A stretch of DNA of 64,000 nt from Hemerocallis citrina (taxonomy: Eukaryota; Streptophyta; Magnoliopsida; Asparagales; Asphodelaceae), in NCBI GenBank assembly GCA_017893485.1, contig CM030366.1, forward strand, positions 187,285,947 to 187,349,946. The letters are read 5' to 3'. Below the pieces are notes generated by a model. The model ran no database searches. It saw nothing but the letters and a program-made list of their open reading frames with translations, and was not told the origin of the DNA. Shown here in pieces: positions 34,376-46,397 of the stretch. The translations under genes were made by a program, and so were the position numbers. The number at the start of each line of letters is the position of its first letter. The first letter of the stretch is position 1.

Positions 34376-37300
34376 TGTAACGCCCCGAATTCCAAATACA
34401 ACTGAATTTGAGAGTTCTACAGGATCTTTTCACTTCTTTCGTACAATTTTACAAGGAATTTAAAACTTTTATTTCAACAATGATTACATCAAAGTCTTTT
34501 ACATCAATAAGCAGCGGAATCAATAAAATACAACAATATTGAATGTACAATTGTTACAACTTTAACATTTAAGTAATCAACAATCAATTCTCTTTATATC
34601 TTCATGTAACTCCATAACCTGCATATAAACTGTGGGCACGTCAGTTGCTTACAACTGACGAAATATTATACACGGCCATCCTCTCTATGCCGAAAACAGT
34701 ATAACGATTCTCAAATGTTTTAGCAAACACAAACTTGATCACAAACAAAGCTACAAAAGGGACTATCCTGTTGATGTCGTGTGGTGCGGTGCACTTAGTC
34801 CTTAATGCAGTTGTTTATATTATATGACACTAATGCACACTTGTTCGGATTCTATGCATCCCATACTACATAGGTCCGAGTGCAAGCCTCTTAATCGTCT
34901 TCATTATTGTAGGGTTCAATCCCTCGCCATGACTTAATCTACTACGGTAACTACGGTGAGTATCCTAGATGGTCTGTGAGTACAAGCACGTATCCTGGAC
35001 CCTGGAGGGGAATTCCGCGCCATGTCTTGACTCATCAAGCATGCATTCTGCGGTAATTCAGCCTCCTCCCTGAACACGATCCTCTTGCAGTCACTAAAAC
35101 ATCCCACAAGCGTGACTAAAGTCCGATCATTACTGAGTTGTGCCCGCGCCATGTCTTGACTCATCAAGCATGCATTCTGCGGCTCACACACCCGCACCGT
35201 ACCCTAGCTCTCATACTCGTGTTTTTCTCTCACTTTCATCACATCTCCACTATGTATCTATCTGTAATTTCAGCAAGTGTCATAGACGTTCCATGATTAC
35301 AAGCACGTGTCCAAGACCCTGGAGGGGAACCTCGCGCCACGTTTTGACTCATCAAGCATGCATTATGCGATAGTTCAGCCTCCTCCCTGAACACGATCCT
35401 CTTGCAAGTCACCAAACATCCCACAAGCGTCGCCAAGATCCCGATCATTCTGGAGTATATTGCCCACGCCATGTCTTAACTCATCAAGCATGCATTCTGT
35501 GGACCACATCCGCATCGTAGACCTTAGGCTCCCATACTTATGTTTTTCTCTTACTTTCATTACAGCCTTACAATGTATTAATTATTAGAATCATGAATGA
35601 AAATCAAAGCTCTAGAGTTAGCCTCTCCACTCAACCGGACTTATTCATTCATTTCAACATATGACCAACCTTGGTCTTTCAAATTCTCATTTCATTTCAT
35701 TTCATTGCCGGGGGAGACTTAGCTACTCCTTGGTTTCAATTTCCCATTCACAATTTCCAATTGAGCATTTCCAGCTCATAATTCATTTTAGAGTCTCACA
35801 GACTTTCTTTATCATGATCTTAGCCTTTCATATTCATTTAATTCTCAATTTAAATCTATGATTCATCTCATGTAAATTCTCAATTCAACTATGATTCGTT
35901 TCATATAAATTTATGCAACAACAAATAGAGTTTACCAATATCCAGATTCACAATCTGTACCCCAAACAATTCACAAGATTTTAGATATATCAAAAGCACT
36001 CTGGACAGTCGACTGGGAACTCTTCCAGTCGACTTGTTCAGTCAAAACCAGTTATCCATCACCACTCGGGAGAGTCGACTGCTGCACATGGCAGTCGGCT
36101 GTTCCGCAATGTTCCACTTCAATTTGATTTCTTTGTCAATTTCATCTTCCATAACCTTGCGTGCATTCCACAATAAAACTCAATCAAATCTTAATAATCG
36201 TAAAATCTCATATTCAAACTTATTTAACTTTCATTTGTCAAAATCAATTTCAAACTCAAAACCAAATAAACAGTTCGGTTCAGTCGACTGGTGGCAGTAT
36301 CAGTCGACTGTCCCGCAAATATCTTGAAAACTCAACATCAAAGCAGCAGTCGACTGTAACTGTATTCAGCCGACCGTCCCGCTGATGAAAACCAACTTTT
36401 TAACACTTACCAGTCGACTGTGGAAGTAATTCAGTCGACTGTTAAAACAACAATTTGCATCTTTGCATACACTTTTCGACTTTTGAATCGATTGTACTTC
36501 CATATACAAAATATAATTTATTTCCAGAATATATTCCTTTTAAAACATTATCATATATATTATCAATTCCCAAGTTTCTCTTTTTCTAATCAAAATGCAT
36601 CAAAACATATTTTCCAAATAAACTACTTTCTTTTATCAAAATCACTTTACAAAATCTCTATACTCGTATAAATAACATTTCGAGGTTATAATCATACCTC
36701 TTTACCACATTTCGCATTATTCCAATAATGTCTCAATATGCATCAGTCTCATACAATCATTTCAATTCTAGCAATTCAACTAGCCATCATAACAAGCATA
36801 ACAATTTGCATTTACCATAATCAATCAAGATTTAGCGATTCATTTCTATATTAATTTGCATGCAATCAATTCAATTTCAACCCAATAAATCATATATCAT
36901 CTATCATGTATTTCTACTTCTAAATTAGAAAGCATTTAAGAAACACCCACCTAGAGTTGAAGAATTGATACCAAAATGAACTCCTAGAATTAGGAGCTCC
37001 TACAGAAAGCTTCCAATTGCAACTCCTCGAAATCCGCGCACCAAAGCAAGCCTCCAAGCTCCACATCGGCAAGCAACAATCCTCAAGAGCATCTCCATCT
37101 CCGGTTGGCAACATCAAGAACAACTCCCATCTTCTTTCATGTACACATACTATGTATGTACATATATATACATTAGTATATGTATATAGGCAAGTGGAAT
37201 AGTGACTTAGGTGGAGAATGGGAATGGCTTTGCTGCCATTTGGTTGTTCTCGGCATGGGCAAGAGAGAAGGAGAAGAAGAGATGAGAGAATGAGAGATTA

Positions 37301-38176
37301 AGGGTGCACTTTTATAAGAAAGCTAATGGGTAGTTAGTATAACTACCTCCACATGAACACCACTAACCCATTATAAATTTGTAACTTACTTTCCCTCTTG
37401 TTTCAAAATTAAAACTCCAGATTTTCCCTCCTCTCTAATCAGCCCGGTCCCCCAAAATTTGTGTGCACATCGCACGTGTGCACGTGCACGTGCTTTGTGT
37501 ACAAAAACAATTTATTTATTTAATCCTTAAAAAATAATTATCTATATATGTAATAAATATATAAAATTAACTTAAAAATTATACTTTTCATGAACAATAA
37601 AAATAGACACTCACATTTTCATGAAAATTATTTTGAAAGAATAATACGCTTAAAACACGTGCACCAAAACACGTGCATTGCCCAGAAAATCTCAAAAATA
37701 CAAAAATTGACTTTATGAACCGAAAAATATTTATAATCAATTGGAATGCAATAGAAAGTATATTTAATGTACATATTTGACAATATACTCAAACGTACAG
37801 AAAACACGTGTATTGCACGTAGAAAATTTATTTCAATAAAGATAGTCGAAAATTGAATTTTCGTTTACAAAATAAATTAAAACATGTTTATAAAAATAAA
37901 TGATTGAAATCCATTGAAAACTTTGCACGTAACGGTGGAATATCCGAAAATCGACACGTGCATTGATAATACGTAGAAAGCACGTAAAAACTCAAAGATT
38001 GAAATTTTGCATTTGAGTTGCCTTAAATGTGATTTTTAAGAATACAAGATTGTATAAATAATAGGAATTCAAAATACATATCAAAATGCGTTATGGATAT
38101 GATCAGTAATAGTACAAAATGCACGTGCGTAACACCCGAGGGCAAAATTGTCAATTAAATTTTGCGGGGTGTTACA
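34376..38176 (-). repeat. LARD 5' LTR (3801 bp)
   Basis: Nearly identical to 27614-31416, with the same TGTAAC/GTTACA ends. As the 5' LTR on the minus strand it should carry the promoter for the element RNA; no TATA box is assigned. Confidence 0.93.
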
Positions 38177-38936
38177 GAGGTTACATAATTGACGTTGAAC
38201 ATTGACACAGATACCAATTACCGATTATTGTTTCTGATACCGACTATTGATTACTTATAGCTGTAATGCCGATTATTGATTATTAATACAGATACCGACT
38301 ATTGATTACCGATCATTCCATTACTGATTACCGATTGATAATACTTTACAATCATGATTTTATATTTTCACAGTCACCATGTTGACATTGCATTGTGTAT
38401 GAGCATACCGCTCCAGTATCTACATTGCTATCCCTTGCTTTTTTGCCTGTTATATTGTACTATTTTTTTATCGTACTACTTGATGCTACTTGTTGTTCGT
38501 AGTTGCTCTAACAGACACACCCCACCCCATATATATGACATTTATACATGTGCCGATGATGAGATACCGGAGGGACTTGACGAGAAAAATTGCTAAACGG
38601 TCATAATGGAGTTCCTTGTGTTATTTTATTTCCTATCGGTACTTTATCTAGTTTTTCGTAGCGAACTATTTATTGCATTGTATTTCTTTCAATACATTAT
38701 GTTCTCGGGCATCTTGACCTAAAGTTTATGTATATCAGATGATGGTTATTTATGTAGAGTTATTTCTATTCATGTTCATGTGATCATTATTATTACATAC
38801 GTGGATATGCTTCATTGTTGAGCTATGACTGTATAGGCTGATGGATAAATGATGTAAGTTGGAATACTTGTATCATTCGTTGGGTCTTAATTGCGTGTCC
38901 GTGATTCTGTATATTGAAAAGCGGGGGCGTGACAAT
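38177..38936. other. Repetitive flank right of the LARD, ending in an LTR-like terminus
   Basis: Contains repeated 'gataccgactattgatta' and 'accgattattgatta' words (38205-38340), matching the texture left of the LARD, and ends …gcgggggcgtgaca at 38936. Read on the minus strand that is TGTCACGCCCCCGC, a typical plant LTR start. The other end was not found. Confidence 0.35.
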
Positions 38937-39827
38937 TGCCTTAAATGACATGGAAAAATCCACATGCATGCAACGCCGATATTTGTCATGGTGATCTCCA
39001 GGCTATATTTTACATACAATTGCGAGCTTCAAGGTCAAGTTTGGTGGGGTAGATGTTTCTCCTTTGCTCGATTGTTACATTTACTTTGAATATCAACATA
39101 TGGCTTGAGCGCTCACTTTTAAGAGTTGGAATTTGACTTGAAGCTTGAGCATCTTCAGTTGAACTTTTATATGGAGTTTGCTAGCAACGAAGCTTGAGTA
39201 AGGTTCATCCTCCTTTAGATTTAATATTTATAGCACAACCCGTTTGACCTTCAAATTATCACTTATATTACACACTTGAAAAACTCAACAGATATAATAA
39301 TTACACAATTATTGAAACATGAAAACCATAATACATGGTGAGATTTACACTTACACTCTCTCCAATACTTGCTCCTCCTCGACCACCCTCATGCTCTACA
39401 CCGTCGGTTTCCGCTGGAACTGGCAACCTCTTCCTTTGGCCCACCGAGCTCGAGTCGCCAGCCAGACTGACCCCCACTTTGTCCTCTCCTCTGCCTTACC
39501 GTGTTGGACTCCTCCATCCCTACTTGCGTACCGCTCTCATCTCCTCACTATGTCGCCCCTCATGTCTTCACACCCCTCCCGATTGCTCTATATCTCACCC
39601 TCTTCCATCACCATCTCACCCTTCTCAGTTACAGTTAGGGTTACAGCTGAAGAATGTAAAAGACGGGTATAATTTAATCATTTTATGATTGTCCCATCAG
39701 AATTAACAAAATATTTTCTTTGATTTAATGCTAGATAACTAGAGGAACCAAAATAAATTAGGCCCCAACAATATTGCGAACTTTTGGAAATAGCTACCTG
39801 CAAGCAACTTTTCCGGAGTTAAACTTA
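38937..39827. other. Intergenic sequence, no element defined
   Basis: A C-rich block at 39350-39640 gives overlapping spurious frames; the rest is AT-rich. No termini, TSDs or conserved motifs recognised. Confidence 0.4.
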
Positions 39828-41620
39828 CTAGTATAATTAATGTATGTGTGATGCACGCCTAAAAAAAAGTAAAGTTATCAAATTAAATTAATATATATTG
39901 AATAAGAAAAAAAATAGTAGAAAAACCCAAATTCATATCTGATCGGGGAGGGGGGAGGACTCCCTCGTCCTCCCCATCCCCCCCCCCGCTCCGACACCAT
40001 AGAGGTGCGGGACGGTGTGTGACGATCACGAATCGTCAGATATGAGATTTTGGAGAGGGATGGAGCGGCGAGGAGGTTCGACTCTAAGGGGACTAGGTCG
40101 ACAGCGGAGCGGCGCCGTCTGGAGAGGAGTAGGGAGCGAGGGGGATGATGATAACGGTCGAGAAGGGGCTTCGATTGGAGATGATGGTTTGTCGACAGCA
40201 TCGATGGCTGTCGGTGAGAAAAATTGGTGGGACTATGGGTGTCGTCGAGGAGAGGCCCGTCGTAAGCTCAACCGGAGCTCGTCGGAGTGGTGTTGTGGTC
40301 GAATACACCTACAGAGGAGTGCTCGTGTCGTTGAGAGTCCAAATAAGGTTGGGTCGTCGAAAGTCGAAGCTAGGGCTTGGCTCGACGGCGGACGCAGAGA
40401 GCGTCGCGACGTCGGGGAAGCAGGTCGGGGTGATATCGATGGAGGCGCACGACGAGAGCATCGGGGATGGGGAAAGGGGCAGGAGAGAGACGACGGCCAT
40501 GGTCGTAGGCGAGGTCGATGGCGCTCGAGGTTGCTGCAGCGTCGTCGAAGAGGTTGACGGTGGCGTCAAGAAGGGGGAGGACGTGGAGATGGGCGAGGGT
40601 GATTGGGCTTGGTTGGCCGGTGGGGTAGGGATTGACCGGAGAAAGGGGTTGGAGGAAAGGGGGGAGTGAGATTGATTGATTGATTGATTGATTGTCAATT
40701 GTTTGATTGATTGTGAAATTTGAATTTCAAAATAGGGTTTGAAATTCGAATTTGAATTTTGAGTTAGAGGAATGAAGTACAAATTTGAGTTTCGAATTAG
40801 GGTTTTTGAAATTCAAATTTGAATTAAATGTGTGGAAGGGGAGTTGAATTGAGATCTAAATTTCAATATAGATTTTTTGAAATTCATATTTTAGTTGGGA
40901 AGCGTGAGGGGAATACGCTTGTGTAATTCACTAATTTGAATTTCAAACTAGTTTTGGTTGAAATTCGAAGTACATTTGGTAGAATTATAGGCGAGTGCAA
41001 ATGCTCTCATTATCGGTTGAGAAACACGACTACTGTTGAGAGCTGGATTTGATGCAATCGAAAGAAGGCATCACGGTGGGGTTGGTTTGGCGGGTTCACG
41101 ACGTCATCGTTATGGAGAGGGGCATAAGTATGCCAACAAAAGATAGTGGATGTGGTTGTTTCCTGGTGAGCGTTTGAGGGATGGTCAAGGAGTCTTCGGG
41201 GTGGAGAGCTAGGTCGATGAAGTTTGAATTCAAATTTGATTTTTGTTGGAATTTAAATACATCTAGGAGGTTTTAATGGGAGAACAGGGTGCAAATGCCA
41301 AATTTACGTGTTTAGTTAGAGACTAGTTAAAGATGTAGACTATGCTTTGTAATTGTTCTTCGCTGTTCCGTTTGGAACAGATAGATGTTATTATTTGTAC
41401 TACTTGTTTCGTTAATTCTTGATTAATGAAGCGGTGACGAGGTCACCTTTTTATTAAAAAAAAAAGAGTTTATATTTGAATGTTTTGATTTGGGCTACAA
41501 GTGCGGTGCACATTTATATTTGTTGGATATATTTTGGACATGTATTATACCTATTTATATAGTTACAAAGTTAGAGTTTGTTTGTTACAAACCCCAACTC
41601 TCCCATTAACATAGTAGAGA
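39828..41620 (-). mobile_element. Non-autonomous Helitron carrying a nested retroposon
   Basis: On the minus strand the 3' end is …gtgcatcacac… hairpin then CTAG at 39831-39828 followed by T. The 5' end is TCTCTACTATGTTAATGGGAG at 41620, preceded by A. It is the same as the short Helitron at 41904-42141 in both termini and in the segment around ttttgatttgggctac. The extra ~1.5 kb is the insertion at about 39912-41466. No RepHel frame. Confidence 0.75.
39912..41466 (+). mobile_element. GC-rich retroposon with LINE-type 3' tail inside the Helitron
   Basis: Comparison with the short Helitron copy shows extra sequence between gaataagaaaaaaaa and gagtttatatttgaatg. Its 3' end (gtttcgttaattcttgattaatgaagcg … ttttattaaaaaaaaaa) matches the 3' ends of the LINEs at 21541 and 22774. 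The 5' half is GC-rich with overlapping open frames but no motif I recognise. A (TGAT)n run lies at 40674-40700. Probably a LINE-mobilised non-autonomous element; 5' end and TSD are obscured by A-runs. Confidence 0.6.
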
Positions 41621-41639
41621 TAGAGATTAGTCAATTGTA

Positions 41640-41903
41640 AATAGTATGTTCTTCCAATTAATCATACTTAAAATTTACCGAAGTTGCCAAAATATTAATC
41701 CTTTTTTACCAAAGTTGCCAAAATATGTGGTTTAGATTTAATTAGGATAGGGTTAGATCTAATTGTGTGGTGTAGATTTAATTGAGAGATTTAGTTAGGT
41801 TAGGGTTAGATCTAATCTAACTGTGTGTTGTAGATTTAATTGAGGTTGAATGCATACAAATCACAGGTTGTCTACAAATGACAATTCTCCCATTATAATA
41901 TTA
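41640..41903 (-). mobile_element. Helitron 5'-region copy A
   Basis: Ends on the plus strand in gacaattctcccattataatatta, a Helitron 5' end on the minus strand. The block from gccaaaatatgtggtttaga to acaggttgtc is repeated at 42970-43186. Confidence 0.6.
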
Positions 41904-42141
41904 CTAGTATAATGTACGTGTGATGCACGTCTACAAAAAATAAAGTCATCAAATTAAATGAATATATATATATCGAATAAGAAAAAAAAATTATATTTAA
42001 ATGTTTTGATTTGGGCTACACGTGCGGTGCACATTTATATTTATTGTATATAGTTTAGAAGTGTATTATACGTGTTTATATAGTTACAAAGTTAGAGTTT
42101 GTTTGTTACAAACCCCAACTCTCCCATTAAAATAGTAGAGA
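41904..42141 (-). mobile_element. Short non-autonomous Helitron (238 bp)
   Basis: A|CTAG at 41904-41907 followed by the hairpin gtacgtgtgatgcacgt is the 3' end on the minus strand. The plus-strand sequence cccaactctcccattaaaatagtagaga|t at 42141 is the 5' end. It is inserted exactly into the 5' end of the preceding Helitron block. Confidence 0.75.
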
Positions 42142-42445
42142 TTTTTCACGTGCGATGCACGTAAGTCAATAGTAATTAGCACATGCGATGAATGCCTTAA
42201 TTTTAAAAAATGGAGCTGAATGGGCGATACACGTATTTTTAAAAAATTAAGAAGGAAAAACTTTAATGTGTACGTGCAATGCACGTGTTGAAAAATAGAT
42301 TTGGAGTTGAACGTGCGATGCACACGTTTGTTTGGTGACAAAAGTGGTGTATCTTTTGTGACAAAAAAATATTAAAATATATTTATTTGTGAAAATCTTC
42401 CATTAAATAGTAAGTAAATATATTATATTATAAATATATAGATGG
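42142..42445. repeat. Cluster of Helitron-type CACGTG hairpins
   Basis: Four acgtgcRatgcacgt-like palindromes at about 42149, 42180, 42270 and 42309 within 180 bp, without matching 5' ends. Probably stacked 3' ends of nested Helitrons. Confidence 0.55.
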
Positions 42446-42626
42446 ATAGTAATTTACACATGTGATATGTGTTTAATATAAAAAAAAATAAAGTAAAAAA
42501 TCTAACATAGTGAGGCTTTGAACCTGAGATCTCCTTAGGTCTTTCATATTAATTATGCACGTGCTATGCACGTGTTGGGAGATTGACAAATGACACTAAG
42601 GCCTTCTCCCATTATAATATTAGAGA
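42446..42626 (-). mobile_element. Short degenerate Helitron
   Basis: Runs from a mutated 3' end (atagtaatttacacatgtgatatgtg) to a clear 5' end (cttctcccattataatattagaga|t). A tRNA-box-B-like word, gaacctgagat, sits inside. Confidence 0.55.
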
Positions 42627-42650
42627 TTAGAGATTAGAGATTAGAGATTA

Positions 42651-42962
42651 CTAGTAACTGCACGTGCGGTGCACGTTTTTAAATTTATTTTAATATAGTC
42701 AATAATAAGACCTTTCTTTACTCATTAGATAATCTTTACAAATTACTCATAGTGTTACAAACTTTTATTTTATATGAGTGACACTTTTGTAAATAATTAT
42801 GTCGTAAATAAATTTGAACTTTGAGGGTATTATGGTAACTAACAACAGTTGAGTAAATGAATGGTTAATATAACTCTCACTTAAAAATGAATGGTTGAGA
42901 TTAGATGGTTGAATGGTTGTCTACAAATGACAATCCCAACTCTCCCATTATAATATTAGAGA
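42651..42962 (-). mobile_element. Non-autonomous Helitron (312 bp), both ends intact
   Basis: Plus strand A|CTAGTAACTGCACGTGCGG… at 42651 is the minus-strand 3' end, with a gcacgtgcggtgcacg hairpin. The sequence …ctcccattataatattagaga|T at 42962 is the 5' end. Insertion between A and T without TSD fits Helitrons. Its interior matches the two tandem copies at 24890-25255 on the opposite strand. The 5' end could shift a few bases because of gattaga repeats. Confidence 0.82.
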
Positions 42963-43186
42963 TTAGAGATAGATTAATCATTTTTTACTGAAATTGCCAA
43001 AATGTGTGGTTTAGAAGTAGTTAGGGTAGGGTTAGATCTAATTGTGTGGTGTAGATTTAATTGAGAGATTTAGTTAGGTTAAATTAGATCTAATTTAATT
43101 GTGTGATGTAGATTTAATTGAGGTTAAATGCATACAAATCACAGGTTGTCTATAAATGACTAACTCTCCCATCATAATATTAGAGA
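42963..43186 (-). mobile_element. Helitron 5'-region copy B
   Basis: Same block as 41640-41903 (gccaaaatgtgtggtttaga … acaggttgtc), ending in ctcccatcataatattagaga|t at 43186. Its 3' end is not identifiable. Confidence 0.6.
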
Positions 43187-43582
43187 TTAGAGATTTATAC
43201 ATAACTTGTATGGAAAACCCAATAAAATTAAAAAAGCCTCCAGAAAATAAAGAAACCCCCTAATGTTTGCATTTTTAATTAAGAAATCACGTACTGTTAT
43301 TTTTTGGCACATAAACCTCCTTCTTCATTAACGGTGTGAAATTTCTTAATTAAAATTGCAAATGTTAGATGGTTAATATAAATTTGAAATGGTTTCTGGA
43401 ATTTAAAAAAATGGTGAAATTTTTTCAAAATTAACAGGAAAAAAGGTTAGCATAATTGGGGTTGATGTTCCGGCCAATCAAATTAACCCAACTCAAACCC
43501 TGAAATAATAGGAGTAGCACTGATTAGAGGGTTTGGGTTGGTCCTTGTTGCCGAGGAAGCCACCGCATGGACTTTGAGATTA
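43187..43582. other. AT-rich spacer; weak inverted match to 46410-46510
   Basis: The words aagaaaccccctaa and taattaagaaatc resemble the reverse complement of about 46430-46480. This may be the left arm of an outer foldback element containing the MITEs between; similarity is too weak to annotate one. Confidence 0.3.
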
Positions 43583-44361
43583 GAGCATCTCCAACCCATC
43601 GCCATTTTGGCGCTGAGTTGGCAGATGGCGTTGGATTTGGCCTCCAACCCATCGCCATATTCAGCGCCATAATGGCGTGGATTAGGTTGGGATGAACAGT
43701 GGCGTGCTACTGTTCACCCAACGCCATTTTTTTTTTTAAACCCCTAAAAGTTTTGTAATTTTTAATTAAACCCTTATTAAATATTTTCTTAACAAAGTTT
43801 ATTACATTCTACTCCCAGAAATAAAAATTTAATTTTTTTGTGTTCTATATTGAAGATTATTAATTAAATATTAAGTATATTTAATATTTAGAAAATAATA
43901 CGAAATGTCAATTACAATATATATAAACTTCGTACATTTTAGGACGTCTTAATTAAAATTTCATAAACATTCAAATAAAAAACAATACAAACTACATACT
44001 GCAAAATACAATAATCAAACTAAACTCGTGCAAAAAAAAAAAAATGCAAAATACATAACGCAATAAAATAATAACACACATAAGACTAATAATAATTTAG
44101 AAAGGTGGTAAATCGGTTCCGGATCCTTTTTTAGGAGTTAGAAGAGAATTAATAATAACACACATAAGACTAATAATAAATAGTGAGGAGTTAGAAGAGA
44201 ATTAATTTAAAAAGTAGATAAAAAAGAATATGCTGAGAATATTCCTTTTTAGAGTTAGAAATGGAGTTATGGGTTGGAGATGAAGTTACTGTTTGATGTG
44301 ACAGTTACTCCATTTTGGAGTAAAAGTTGCTCCAAAATGGAGTTGAGGGTTGGAGATGGCC
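43583..44361. mobile_element. PIF/Harbinger-like (Tourist-type) element with TTA TSD
   Basis: Termini GAGCATCTCCAACCC and GGGTTGGAGATGGCC form a TIR of about 15 bp and are flanked by TTA on both sides (43580-43582, 44362-44364), the Harbinger signature. Near the left end are repeated catcgccat and gcgccat words. 779 bp, non-coding. Confidence 0.85.
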
Positions 44362-45572
44362 TTAGAACTTCAATTGTATAATAGACACTGTTAATTACTG
44401 TTAAAAACCAAATAAAGTGAAGAAATTTTATTAACAAGCAATTGAAAAAATTTCATTCATCCAAGAAAATGAGGTCACCATGCGACTATTTTTATGTCAC
44501 CAACCTCGCCTTTCTAATCTTTTCACCATTTCTTCAAAAAGCATGTTATAGGGAAAAAATCAAGAAACCCCATAATCTTTTCCATTTAAATCAAGAAAAT
44601 GCACAACTTCATTTTTTATTACTTTTAATCCCTTCGCCGTTTGTTTTTAAAAATTTTGTTAAATTGGCAAGCACTTATAGTACAGTTGGCAAAACTTCTC
44701 ACTCTCTAGAGAGATATTACAAGTTTACTTCTGACTTTAAACAAAATTAATTACGAATATTGGAAAAATGTTTTTCTTCCCAATGTGGACGGCTACGGCC
44801 GATTACCCACAACAAAAAAAGAAGAAAAAAATGTTAAATATGAATTGTGTGATGTTTTTTTTACCCTTTCTTCTTATGTTTAAGTGGCATGTTATTTTCT
44901 CTCTATCTTCTTCTTATATTCGAATCAACTCTATCTTTCTTAAAATTCAAAATCAAAATCAAAATCCATAATCTCTCTTCCAACCCTCATCTCTATGTAA
45001 ACCCAAAATCAAAATATCTCATCTCTCTATAAACCCAAAATCGAATCACGCATATCTCTTTCTACCCAAATAAAAATTCCCTATTGTTTTTTCTCCTTAT
45101 CTTCTTCTTAAGTTTAATCAATTCTATCTCTCTATAAACCGAAAATCAAAATCCCTCATCTCTCTTCAAACCATCTCTCAGAAAATTGAAATCAACCTCT
45201 TGATCGTGCGCACATTGAAGTTCCATCTTCAACACTCTTTACATTGATTTGAGTTTCATATCATTCCCAAGCTCGGGTTTTTACATTTATATTTATGATG
45301 AATAAAATGATTTTTTTTTATAAAAAAGTTGGTGCTCTCCAATCTTCAAATGAATTAAATATGCTCAGATTTAGTTATTAAACATGAAAGTTTGTAGAGA
45401 TTAGGCATTTCTTAACTATTTAAAAATAGATTAGGCTAACTTTTTTTAAAATATTTTAAATAGAAGAAAATGTGGAATATTATCATAATGTTTCATTAAA
45501 GAATAAATATCAAAACAAATCCAACATTCACGTAAATCTACAAATCCAAAATAACCGAAATTTTAAAAACAA
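44362..45572. other. AT-rich intergenic DNA with tandem short repeats
   Basis: The segment 44905-45180 holds a recurring pattern (aacccaaaatcaaaat, ctcatctctct, ctctataaac) repeated three to four times with drift. No gene or element ends recognised. Confidence 0.45.
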
Positions 45573-46397
45573 GGGTTTTTAACATGTGTATCCCTAACAA
45601 ATAAACTAATATCATATATACTCCCTCACAAATCAATAATATCATATTTGCCACTAACAATATAAATCTTAATCATATATATCCTTCTGGTTACAAGACA
45701 ACCAAAAGAGAAGGGATAATTTGTTTTTCTTAATGGAATTAATGGAAAATGACTAAAATACCCTTCTATCATTTCCCTTTCAATTTCTCCCTCTGTGTAT
45801 TCCCACCCGAACCATGTCAAACTGAGAGATGAAAAGAAATGACAATACACCCATACGAAAGAAACATATTCAAAATCTTATTTATTTTCAATGAAGAGAA
45901 ATTTTTTTGAATATGTCATATATACAGGAAGCCAGTACAGTTCCATCTAATAGTTATCCAGTGCTTTAACTGGACAGAGAATGTGTTTTCTGCATCATCA
46001 GCCTTTTGCACCTAATGCTAATGCTTCAAGAAGTGGTCCCAACACCATAAAGAACTAGGTGAATTTGAAGTGTGAAATCTAAAGATAATTTGAGAATAAA
46101 TTACTAGCTCAAGGAAGAAACAGTGAAAGAGAGCGTATGAGTTTTGAATGAAGTGATGGATTCGGATGGGAATACAAAGAGGGAGAAATTGAAGGGAAAA
46201 TGATATAAGGGTATTTTAACCATTTTTCATTAATTCTGTTATGAAAAACAGAATATTCCTTCCCTTTTGGATGTCTTGAAACTTGAAGGATATATATGAT
46301 TAAGATTTATATTGTTAGTGGCAAATGTGATAATATTAATTTGTGATGGGTATATACGATATTAGCTTATTTGTTAGGGATACAAATGTTAAAAACC
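45573..46397. mobile_element. Mutator-like MITE with ~260-bp TIRs and 10-bp TSD
   Basis: Starts gggtttttaacatgtgtatcc and ends with the inverted counterpart gggatacaaatgttaaaaacc. The inverted arms extend to about 45830 and 46150 with small differences. Perfect flanking repeats ttaaaaacaa at 45563-45572 and 46398-46407 (9-10 bp) match Mutator-like insertion. Loop of ~320 bp, no coding sequence. Confidence 0.88.

Larger units (their letters stand above)
27614..38176 (-). mobile_element. LARD-type LTR retrotransposon, 10.56 kb, non-coding
   Basis: Two ~3.8-kb direct repeats bound a 2959-bp interior. On the minus strand each LTR starts TGTAACACCCCG and ends GGCGTTACA. The 5-bp TSD gaggt is present at 27609-27613 and 38177-38181. 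After the 5' LTR (34376-38176) come 3 nt and then TGGTATCAGAGC, the initiator-tRNA-Met PBS. A purine run AAGGGGGGGAGAG precedes the 3' LTR (27614-31416). The interior has no gag or pol frame. LTRs of this size with a short non-coding core are the definition of a large retrotransposon derivative, mobilised by an autonomous (usually Ty3/gypsy) partner. By eye the LTRs differ at about 20 sites plus small indels, roughly 0.5%, so the insertion is recent. Confidence 0.92.

Noticed and set aside
40015..40782. Long overlapping open frames on both strands
   Set aside because: They arise from GC-rich, stop-poor sequence; none shows a known motif and frames overlap in several phases.
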